In this document: in pieces, positions 6,218 to 12,086 of the stretch
Numbering within the stretch: the first letter of the stretch is position 1
How the letters are laid out: the number at the start of each line of letters is the position of its first letter
Source: UBA6614 sp002433235
GTDB taxonomy: Bacteria; Verrucomicrobiota; Verrucomicrobiia; Limisphaerales; UBA1100
Length of the DNA stretch: 12,086 nucleotides
Direction: 5' to 3'
Assembly: GCA_002433235.1 (NCBI GenBank)
Contig: DJHS01000003.1
Coordinates: 1 to 12,086, forward strand
Made by a program: the position numbers and the translations under genes
Notes under the pieces: model-generated
Database searches by the model: none
Seen by the model: the letters and a program-made list of their open reading frames with translations, nothing else
Told to the model about the DNA's origin: nothing

Positions 6218-7024
6218 ATGAAAACACTGATTCCAATTTTGATAGGTTTGTTAGTGGTTGGGTGTGGGACAACTTCATGGGTTTCTGACCCGAGTAACCC
6301 GAACAATGTGAAAATTGAGGCGGCAATTCGGAAAGCTGCCAACAAGCCCGCAGGTAAACTCATCAAGGCGGATTTGGACAAAGTAACAAGTCTAGGGCTT
6401 AACGGCAATCAACTGACCGATGTGAGAGGTCTGGAAAAACTCTCACAATTGGAAACGCTGAGTCTCATCAATAATAACCTCACCGACGTAAGGGGCCTAA
6501 GAACGCTTGTTAATCTAAGGACACTCGAACTCAGCCAAAATAAATTAACCAACATTCGGGGGCTAGAGAGACTCTCAAACTTGCGCGTGCTACGTCTCGG
6601 CGAGAATCAGTTGACCAACATGGAAGGACTGGAGAATCTCAAGCAGTTAAATTATTTGAATCTTGGCCTTAACAACAAGCTTACCGAAGTGAAGGGATTG
6701 GAAGAGCTCACTCAGTTGACGAGGCTGGAATTAGAACGCGTTAAACTAAACAATTGGAAAAGTATAGAAAAGCTAACGCAGTTGACGAGGTTGGGACTAG
6801 AGGAGATGGAACTGACCAACGTTCCAAGGGAGTTTGAGAAACTCACACAATTAAAAGAAGTGTCTTTCCTCTTCAATAAACTAACTGATGTAAAAGGTTT
6901 GGAGAAGCTCACGCAACTCGAGATAGTGAATCTTCTTGGCAACCCCTCCCTTACCAAGGCGCAGATTGATGAACTGCAGAAGGCCTTGCCCAAATGCAAA
7001 ATCCTCAGTGAACCAAAGAAGTAA
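6218..7024 (+). CDS. SDS22/internalin-type leucine-rich repeat lipoprotein
   Basis: The product is 268 residues. The N-terminus MKTLIPILIGLLVVGC has a lipobox with Cys16, so the mature protein is a lipid-anchored envelope protein (residue after Cys is Gly). From about residue 55 to 245 there are eight consecutive 22-23-residue leucine-rich repeats of the form L-x-x-L-x-x-L-x-L-x-x-N-x-L-T-D-V-x-G-L-E-x. Repeats around 160-215 are less regular and one uses PREFEKL in place of VxGLEKL. The end (NPSLTKAQIDELQKALPKC) is a capping sequence I associate with LRR proteins of Verrucomicrobiota and Planctomycetota. LRR proteins of this type bind other proteins; the partner is unknown. No enzymatic domain is present. 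The gene stands alone and its start lies at the end of repeat copy B. Confidence 0.88.
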   Translation: MKTLIPILIGLLVVGCGTTSWVSDPSNPNNVKIEAAIRKAANKPAGKLIKADLDKVTSLGLNGNQLTDVRGLEKLSQLETLSLINNNLTDVRGLRTLVNLRTLELSQNKLTNIRGLERLSNLRVLRLGENQLTNMEGLENLKQLNYLNLGLNNKLTEVKGLEELTQLTRLELERVKLNNWKSIEKLTQLTRLGLEEMELTNVPREFEKLTQLKEVSFLFNKLTDVKGLEKLTQLEIVNLLGNPSLTKAQIDELQKALPKCKILSEPKK

Positions 7025-7090
7025 TCTCTCCCTTTTCCCCCCGATCATCTCAGGTAAATCATCAATCACGATGAGACCCAAGTCTCCCGG

Positions 7091-7113
7091 GAGATCTCAC
7101 ATATCTCGACACA
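7091..7113. repeat. Short hairpin repeat, copy 2, beside a palindrome
   Basis: GAGAT (7091-7095) and ATCTC (7103-7107) pair around a 7-base loop, as in the copy at 3248. It overlaps the end of a 12-base perfect palindrome TCTCCCGGGAGA (7083-7094). It lies about 65 bases after the LRR stop and directly before the front edge of repeat copy C. Confidence 0.45.
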
Positions 7114-7118
7114 GATTA

Positions 7119-7393
7119 CACAGTTGTTTCCACGACTAATCCTCTGAGTCATCTCTGAATCCAATCAGGGAAATCTCTCAGACCCTCAGGTTCCAATTAG
7201 GATAGTGTGGAAAAGAGTGGAATGTGTTTTGGGAATCGAACCCAACGAACATCGATTCCTATCAAATCCCGTTGGATTTCAGAACCTCATCTCTGATGAA
7301 TCTCCATGTTTCTCGGGAGCAGCTTAAATGAAGTGCGGGTTCATTGGACTTTTCTGAATCACGATGATCCGGTATGGTGGCCCCCGAGCAATG
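7119..7393 (+). repeat. Dispersed intergenic repeat, copy C
   Basis: The copy fills most of the gene-free stretch 7025-7426. Its front half (7121-7250) aligns without gaps to copy D (10921-11050) at 110 of 130 bases. It contains the 18-base core (7238-7255), an arm TTGGG/CCCAA around the core's start, TTTTCTGAATCA (7350-7361) and a degenerate TGGTGG end (7375-7380). The middle (about 7256-7345) is diverged. The ATG at the usual final position (7391) opens a six-codon frame only; the DUF1549 gene starts 36 bases further on. Confidence 0.75.
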
Positions 7394-7426
7394 ACCAAGT
7401 GGTTTGAATAGAAAAATTGGATCTTC

Positions 7427-9571
7427 ATGCAGATACACATTGATAAAGATGGTGAACGATGTGGACCGTACAGCATTGAAGAAATTAACGCCTACTTGGC
7501 AAACGGCACCCTGCTTCCCACCAACCTGGCCTGGCAGGATGGCATGACTGACTGGTTGCCGGTTCATCAACTTTCCGGGGTGGTGATGCCCGGAAATCCG
7601 GGGGCGGCATCGATCCCTCCGTCACAACCTGTGTCGCAGGGAAACAGGAAAAAGATGCGCATCGGCATTGGCGCCGGCATGGGATTGGTGGCTCTGGGGG
7701 TTGGAATTGCGTTCTTCCTGCCCCGGGCCTCAGACGAAACGGGGCCGTTGGCAAATCACGATGGAAGCCGCCCGGCTGGCGCAAAACCCATTGAGGAAAC
7801 CACACAAGAAACGGCTGATGCAGTCACACAAATTGACGCGATCATTCGGCTTGATCTGGAGAAACACGGACTCCAACCGAATCCGCCGGCCAACGATGTT
7901 CAGTTTGTCCGACGTGTGTACCTGGACGTGATTGGCCGAATCCCGACGGGCCAGGAACTGGAACAATTCCACACGGACACCCGTGAAGATCGTCGGGCCA
8001 GGTTGATTGATGCACTGCTGAAATCTCCCGGCCACGAGTCGCACATGTTCAACTGGCTGGCGGACATGCTTCGTGTCAAAGACGATTACTACCGGATTGG
8101 TAAGACGTGGACCTTTCACACATGGCTGAAGAAACAACTTCGGGAAAATCGTCCGTGGAACGAATTGGTTCACGACCTGCTGACGGCCGAAGGCCGGCTC
8201 GGAGAAAACGGCGCCACGGCGTATCTCTTGCGCGATGCCAGTATGCCGTTGGACAGCCTGTCCAACACGCTGACCACTTTTCTCGGGGCCAATGTTGCCT
8301 GTGCCCAATGCCACGACCATCCCTTCGCCCAATGGACGCAACGCGACTTCTACGAAATGGCATCGTTCTTCGGCTCCACGGCCTTTGAGCGGGTCGACAC
8401 CCGCAAGCCGGCGATCACGCTCCGGGATGAACGTTTTTCAAAAGCGAATCTCGTCACCTTGCTTCAGCCCAACATGGAGCGAGTCGTCTTCGATCGCACT
8501 CGCTCAACCGTGTTCCCGGAGGATTATGCGTATGACGATGCCAAACCCGGCGACCCTGTCATCCCGCGCTTTATCACCTGGAATGATGAACAGGGAACCC
8601 CGCTGACCGGTCAGCGGCCGCAACGTCTCCGAAAGCACTTCGCAGACTGGATGACCGCCGCGGAAAACCCGCGCTTCGCCGCGGCGATTGCCAATCGTTT
8701 ATGGAAAAAGCTCTTTGGAGTGGCGGTCAAAGAGCCGGTCACCGATCTCGATGTCCTCGAAGACGCCACCAATCCGGAATTGCTGCGGTTCATCGCCCAG
8801 TTGATGAAGGACGTTGATTTTGATCTCAGAGAATTTCAACGCATTGTCCTGAATACACAGGCGTACCAGCAGCAGGTGAGCGTGAGACCCCCTGAAGGTG
8901 AGGTCTATCGATTCCCGGGGCCGTTGTTACGCCGGATGACCGCTGAGCAGACCTGGGACTCCATTGTGCTCCTCCTGCGGGGCCCGGAGATCGACCAACT
9001 CAAGACAGATCATGCACCGCGCATGGAGCGTCTAGTCTTTCCATTCGAAATCACGCACGACAAGAATGGAATCAAAAACGATCGCGAGAAGATTTTTGAA
9101 TTTGCGGAAACTTTGTTGCCGGATGGAAACGTTTCGAAAGGTGACGGCGGTCGCGGGTTGTTTATGGGGGCCGGCAAAGGACGAAAAGTCAAACTGCGCG
9201 GCGACAAGTCGTGGCTGCGGGCTTCAGAATTGCCCCAGCCGATGCCCCCCACGCACTTCCTGAGAGTCGCCGGTCAATCCGCGCGTGAAGTTGCTGATGA
9301 TGGATCGACGGAAGGCGGCATCACCGAATCGTTGGCGATGATGAACGGTGACGTCACAAAAAGTCTTATGACCGATTCATTGATCATCGAATCGGCCCGA
9401 AAGAAACAAACCCGAGCCGAGCAGATCACGTTTCTCTATCGCACCTACCTGTCACGGCTTCCGCGGGCGCGGGACACGAAGCGGTGTATGACCGCCCTCG
9501 ATGAAGGACTGGATTTGGGCGATATCGCCTGGGCCCTTTTGAACTCCCGCGAGTTCATGTTCATCCAATAG
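7427..9571 (+). CDS. GYF_2-transmembrane-DUF1549-DUF1553 protein
   Basis: The product is 714 residues. Residues 1-50 (RCGPYSIEEINAYLANGTLL, AWQDGMTDW) are a GYF_2 domain. A Pro-rich linker leads to one membrane segment (about 78-98, after RKKMR), so GYF_2 is probably cytoplasmic and the rest outside. DUF1549 spans about 134-320 with VRRVYLDVIGRIPT (161-174) and CAQCHDHPF (292-300; Cys292, Cys295, His296), a motif like a haem c site or metal site. DUF1553 spans about 390-714 with NPRFAAAIANRLWKKLFG (414-431), QAYQQ (478-482) and SREFMFI near the end. Such proteins of Planctomycetota and Verrucomicrobiota are often paired with DUF1501 proteins, as here (51 bases to the next gene). They commonly start with a signal peptide and PSCyt1; a GYF_2-anchored form is less usual. 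The biochemical role is unknown. A weak GGA lies six bases before ATG 7427. GC is visibly higher than in the LRR gene. Confidence 0.9.
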   Translation: MQIHIDKDGERCGPYSIEEINAYLANGTLLPTNLAWQDGMTDWLPVHQLSGVVMPGNPGAASIPPSQPVSQGNRKKMRIGIGAGMGLVALGVGIAFFLPRASDETGPLANHDGSRPAGAKPIEETTQETADAVTQIDAIIRLDLEKHGLQPNPPANDVQFVRRVYLDVIGRIPTGQELEQFHTDTREDRRARLIDALLKSPGHESHMFNWLADMLRVKDDYYRIGKTWTFHTWLKKQLRENRPWNELVHDLLTAEGRLGENGATAYLLRDASMPLDSLSNTLTTFLGANVACAQCHDHPFAQWTQRDFYEMASFFGSTAFERVDTRKPAITLRDERFSKANLVTLLQPNMERVVFDRTRSTVFPEDYAYDDAKPGDPVIPRFITWNDEQGTPLTGQRPQRLRKHFADWMTAAENPRFAAAIANRLWKKLFGVAVKEPVTDLDVLEDATNPELLRFIAQLMKDVDFDLREFQRIVLNTQAYQQQVSVRPPEGEVYRFPGPLLRRMTAEQTWDSIVLLLRGPEIDQLKTDHAPRMERLVFPFEITHDKNGIKNDREKIFEFAETLLPDGNVSKGDGGRGLFMGAGKGRKVKLRGDKSWLRASELPQPMPPTHFLRVAGQSAREVADDGSTEGGITESLAMMNGDVTKSLMTDSLIIESARKKQTRAEQITFLYRTYLSRLPRARDTKRCMTALDEGLDLGDIAWALLNSREFMFIQ

Positions 9572-9622
9572 ACACCGCCTGATCATCATTTACCCCCAAA
9601 CCACATTGAGGTCCAATTTGAC

Positions 9623-10897
9623 ATGAAGCGATTTCTGAACTCTTTAGATGCACAGACCCGAAGGCAGTTTGTGGAACGATGTGCCGCGGCGTCGTTCGGC
9701 TTGAGTATCCTTCCAACGGCGCAGCTTGATGCTGCTGAATCCACCGACCCGAAGCCGGCCGCATTTGGCAAAGCGAAGAACGTGATCTGGCTGATGCTCA
9801 ACGGCGGCCTCAGTCACATCGACTCGCTGGATCCCAAACAAGGCAAATCCAAAGGTCCGGCAAAAGCGATTAACACATCGGCCGATTTTCAGGTCACCGA
9901 GTTCTTTCCGAAATTCGCGACGGTCGCAAATCGTGTCTGTGTCATCCGCTCGATGGAGGCAAAGATCGGGGTCCACAAGCCCGCGCAATACTTCATGCGG
10001 ACCGCCTATGAGCCGCGTGGCACGATTCTCCATCCCAACCTTGGGGCCTGGGGTTCTCACTATCTCGGACGCAGCAGCAAAAATCTGCCATCCAGTGTGT
10101 GCGTCAATCGCCGGTCCGATCAGGGGAATGGCTTTTTCCCTTCAAGCTACGCCCCACTCGCAATCGGGGATCCCACCAAGGGAATCAGTGATGTCAAATC
10201 GATCGGCGACCGATCGGCGGCCACGAAGCGGCTGAAATTGCTCAACGGGCTCGACGCCGACTTTCGGAAATCCTTCAATGACAAGAGCGTCAAGGCTTAC
10301 AACGGCTTTTATGACGATGCCCTCGCCTTGATGAAGAGCAAGGAACTGAAAGCCTTTGATCTGTCGGACGAATCAGAAAAACAACGGACCGCCTATGGCG
10401 ATAATTCGTTCGGCCAGGGGTGCCTGCTCGCCCGCCGCCTGGTCGGTTCCGGCGTCCGTTTCGTCGAGGTGAGGCACGACGGCTGGGATCACCACAAAGC
10501 GCTGGCTGACGAAATGGCCGACGTGGCCCCGGTCTTTGACCAGGCATTCGCCACACTGATCACGGACCTCGAACAGCGCGGGATGCTGGATTCAACGCTG
10601 GTCGTTGTCGCGACGGAATTTGGCCGTAAGCCGGACTACAATGGTGATGGCCGTAGTCATCACCCGATCTGCTTTTCCACGGCTCTGGCAGGTGGCGGGG
10701 CAAAGGCGGGGTTTGTCTATGGCAAGAGCGATGACGCCGGATATTATGTTGATGAAAATGCCGTCTCGATCGGAGCCTTTCACGCCAGCATCGCATACGC
10801 AGCGGGTATGGATATCGAAAAACCGGCCATGTCACCTTCCGGTCGCCCCATGACCATCGGGGACGGCGAAAAGCCTGTCCTGGAGTTATTCGCATGA
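9623..10897 (+). CDS. DUF1501 (sulfatase/phosphatase-superfamily-like) exported protein
   Basis: The product is 424 residues, a normal length for DUF1501. Near the N-terminus TRRQFVERCAAASFGLSILP (12-31) looks like a Tat signal: twin Arg13-Arg14 followed by a weakly hydrophobic stretch. The mature part has VIWLMLNGGLSHIDSLDPK (54-72), DGWDHH (286-291), VVVATEFGRKP (327-337) and GRSHHP (343-348), then LAGGGAKAGFVYGKSD (355-370), all DUF1501 hallmarks; the Asp/His residues suggest metal binding as in the alkaline phosphatase/sulfatase superfamily, but no activity is established. It follows the DUF1549/DUF1553 gene by 51 bases with no terminator between and is almost surely co-transcribed and functionally coupled with it. 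ATG 9623 is the start because the Tat-like sequence follows it directly; the ribosome site is poor. Confidence 0.92.
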   Translation: MKRFLNSLDAQTRRQFVERCAAASFGLSILPTAQLDAAESTDPKPAAFGKAKNVIWLMLNGGLSHIDSLDPKQGKSKGPAKAINTSADFQVTEFFPKFATVANRVCVIRSMEAKIGVHKPAQYFMRTAYEPRGTILHPNLGAWGSHYLGRSSKNLPSSVCVNRRSDQGNGFFPSSYAPLAIGDPTKGISDVKSIGDRSAATKRLKLLNGLDADFRKSFNDKSVKAYNGFYDDALALMKSKELKAFDLSDESEKQRTAYGDNSFGQGCLLARRLVGSGVRFVEVRHDGWDHHKALADEMADVAPVFDQAFATLITDLEQRGMLDSTLVVVATEFGRKPDYNGDGRSHHPICFSTALAGGGAKAGFVYGKSDDAGYYVDENAVSIGAFHASIAYAAGMDIEKPAMSPSGRPMTIGDGEKPVLELFA

Positions 10898-10918
10898 CGA
10901 CAAAATTATCGGTTCACA

Positions 10919-11147
10919 CACAGTAGTTTCTACGACTAATTCTCTGAGTCGTCTCTGAACCCAAACAAAGAAATCCCCCAAATCCACAGATTCCAATTGG
11001 GATAGTGCGGAAAACAGTAGGATGTGATTTGGGAATCGAACCCAACGAACACCAAATTCCCCGTAGAAATGGAGAAAACACGAGGATTGAGATGAAGATC
11101 CTCTGAACTTCCCTAAATCAGGATGGTGGGGTAGGATTCTATCAGAA
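10919..11147 (+). repeat. Dispersed intergenic repeat, copy D (leader of the PSCyt1 gene)
   Basis: This is the most complete copy. Its front half aligns to copy C with a constant offset of 3800 bases; its back half aligns to copy B, including the first codons of the next gene. A hairpin ACGACT/AGTCGT lies at 10932-10952, the core at about 11038-11055 (with substitutions at its end), and TGGTGGGGTAG at 11124-11134. It fills almost the whole 250-base space after the DUF1501 gene. Confidence 0.75.
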
Positions 11148-12086
11148 ATGAGAACACTGATTTCAATTTTGTTTTGTTTGAGTGTTTCTTACGCAATCGG
11201 GACTGAAAAAGTAACTTCGTTTGTAGTTTCACCAAAAGTTGCGGGGTTGTTGGAGAGTTATTGTTTCTCCTGTCATGATGCCGAGTCCAAGAAGGGTGAC
11301 GTTCGGTTGGATAATCTGGAGACCTTGGCCTTGAAAGATAGGCTGGATCTTCTGAACCGGGTGCAGGAGCAAATTTTCATCAAGGAGATGCCTCCCCGAA
11401 AAAAGAAAACGCAGCCAAGTGATACGGAGCGGCAGCAGTTATATGATTGGATGTCTGCAGAACTCCGAAAGCACAATGCTTCCAAGTTGGAGGAAAAGTT
11501 GCGTTATCCCAGTTACGGCAACCTCGTGCCACACGACAAGCTGTTCGACCCGAAGGTGGCGGCGCAGGCACCAAAAATTGCGGCCAGCCCAGCCCGTGTG
11601 TGGCGGACGCTGCCTCAGAGTTATGAGCAGAAGCAGGAAGCCTGGCTGAATGCGCGTGGTNNGGAGAGTTATTGTTTCTCCTGTCACGATGCCGAGTCCA
11701 AGAAGGGTGATGTTCGGTTGGATAATCTGGAGACCTTGGCCTTGAAAGAAAGGCTGGACCTTCTGAACCGGGTGCAGGAGCAAATTTTCATCAAGGAGAT
11801 GCCTCCCCGAAAAAAGAAGACTCAGCCAAGCGATACGGAGCGGCAGCAGTTATATGATTGGATGTCTGCAGAACTCCGAAAGCACAATGCTTCCAAGTTG
11901 GAGGAAAAGTTGCGTTATCCCAGTTACGGCAACCTCGTGCCACACGACAAGCTGTTCGACCCGAAGGTGGCGGCGCAGGCGCCGAAAATTGCGGCCAGTC
12001 CGGCTCGTGTGTGGCGGACGTTGCCTCAGAGCTATGAGCAGAAGCAAGAAGCCTGGCTGAATGCGCGTGGTGTCGGGGTGGCGAGG
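11148..12086 (+). CDS. PSCyt1 (planctomycete-type cytochrome c) protein, N-terminal part, with a duplicated segment across an NN
   Basis: The gene runs off the window. The first 171 codons (to 11660) begin with a signal peptide MRTLISILFCLSVSYA and then LLESYCFSCHDAESKKG (34-50), the haem c motif CxxCH at Cys39, Cys42 and His43, with MPP (81-83) a likely axial Met. The following LRYPSYGNLVPHDKLF (118-133) resembles the linker into DUF1592-type C-terminal domains of these large proteins, which are not reached here. After the NN the sequence goes back to residue 36 and repeats, in frame, through residue 171, then continues VGVAR to the edge. The real gene probably has one PSCyt1 domain and the repetition is an assembly join, but an in-frame tandem duplication is not excluded. 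The start codon lies at the end of repeat copy D and has no Shine-Dalgarno site. Confidence 0.82.
   Translation, partial: MRTLISILFCLSVSYAIGTEKVTSFVVSPKVAGLLESYCFSCHDAESKKGDVRLDNLETLALKDRLDLLNRVQEQIFIKEMPPRKKKTQPSDTERQQLYDWMSAELRKHNASKLEEKLRYPSYGNLVPHDKLFDPKVAAQAPKIAASPARVWRTLPQSYEQKQEAWLNARGXESYCFSCHDAESKKGDVRLDNLETLALKERLDLLNRVQEQIFIKEMPPRKKKTQPSDTERQQLYDWMSAELRKHNASKLEEKLRYPSYGNLVPHDKLFDPKVAAQAPKIAASPARVWRTLPQSYEQKQEAWLNARGVGVAR
11252..11660 (+). repeat. 409-base direct repeat in PSCyt1 gene, copy 1
   Basis: The segment matches 11663-12071 with 15 mismatches and no gaps. Fourteen of the 15 changes are synonymous; the only amino-acid change is Asp64 to Glu. Confidence 0.95.
11661..11662. 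other. Two-base N join
   Basis: Two N lie exactly between the two copies of the 409-base repeat. This is what a scaffolder leaves when two contigs overlap by near-identical sequence but are not merged. Confidence 0.8.
11663..12071 (+). repeat. 409-base direct repeat in PSCyt1 gene, copy 2
   Basis: This second copy starts directly after the NN at 11661-11662, at an offset of 411 bases, which keeps the reading frame. It continues into sequence not present after copy 1, as expected if contig 1 simply ended there. Confidence 0.95.

Noticed and set aside
7083..7098. Palindromes TCTCCCGGGAGA and GAGATCTC as a terminator of the LRR gene
   Set aside because: They have no loop of usable size and no U-run after them on either strand.
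7226..7250. tRNA gene on the minus strand: GGGTTCGATTCCC looks like a T-arm, followed by a CCA
   Set aside because: Only the T-arm-like hairpin is present. No matching acceptor 5' strand, D-arm or anticodon arm lies at the right distance in copies A, C or D, and the T-loop is altered in A and lost in B. It is part of the dispersed repeat.
7730..8341. 203-residue frame on the minus strand inside the DUF1549 gene
   Set aside because: It is the mirror of a clearly real coding region and has no domain or ribosome site.

Overview
The window looks like a piece of a PVC-superphylum genome, most likely Verrucomicrobiota (or possibly Planctomycetota), probably from a draft or metagenome assembly. The evidence is the gene content: a DUF1549/DUF1553 protein followed by a DUF1501 protein, a planctomycete-type cytochrome c (PSCyt1) protein, a PQQ-type beta-propeller beginning DWPQFRGPNGNG, an SDS22-like LRR lipoprotein, and few Shine-Dalgarno sites. 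There are two runs of N (5479-5868 and 11661-11662), so at least two places are unreliable.

Layout. 42-4418 is on the minus strand: a secreted protein with two tandem alpha/beta-hydrolase domains, a secreted eight-motif PQQ-like propeller, a terminator, and upstream of these a secreted thioredoxin-like protein whose reading frame is interrupted by one in-frame TGA directly after a Cys codon. 4419-4798 is a gene-free divergent region holding repeat copy A. 4799-6084 (plus) is a two-gene metal-related unit: a MerC-domain membrane protein and a Fur-family regulator, the latter cut by an N gap. 6218-7024 (plus) is an LRR lipoprotein. 7025-7426 is gene-free and holds repeat copy C. 7427-10897 (plus) is a DUF1549/DUF1553-DUF1501 pair, with an unusual GYF_2 domain and transmembrane segment at the front of the first protein. 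10898-11147 holds repeat copy D. From 11148 a PSCyt1 protein runs off the window, with a 409-base segment present twice across the NN.

How the genes work together. The hydrolase, the propeller and the thioredoxin-like protein are all exported and may belong to one envelope or periplasmic function, but the terminator suggests the thioredoxin-like gene is transcribed separately. DUF1549/DUF1553, DUF1501 and PSCyt1 proteins typically occur together in this phylum in envelope systems with cytochrome-like CxxCH motifs; their substrates are not known. MerC plus Fur suggests metal-responsive control of a small membrane metal carrier.

The two most interesting signals are: (1) the in-frame TGA at 4170-4172, followed by a small hairpin whose loop region shares the 7-mer GCAGGUC with the E. 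coli fdhF SECIS apex, making this a candidate Cys-Sec selenoprotein, with pseudogene or sequence error as the alternative; and (2) a dispersed intergenic repeat (copies A-D) that sits in front of genes and, in two cases, extends through the start codon into the signal peptide of unrelated exported proteins.
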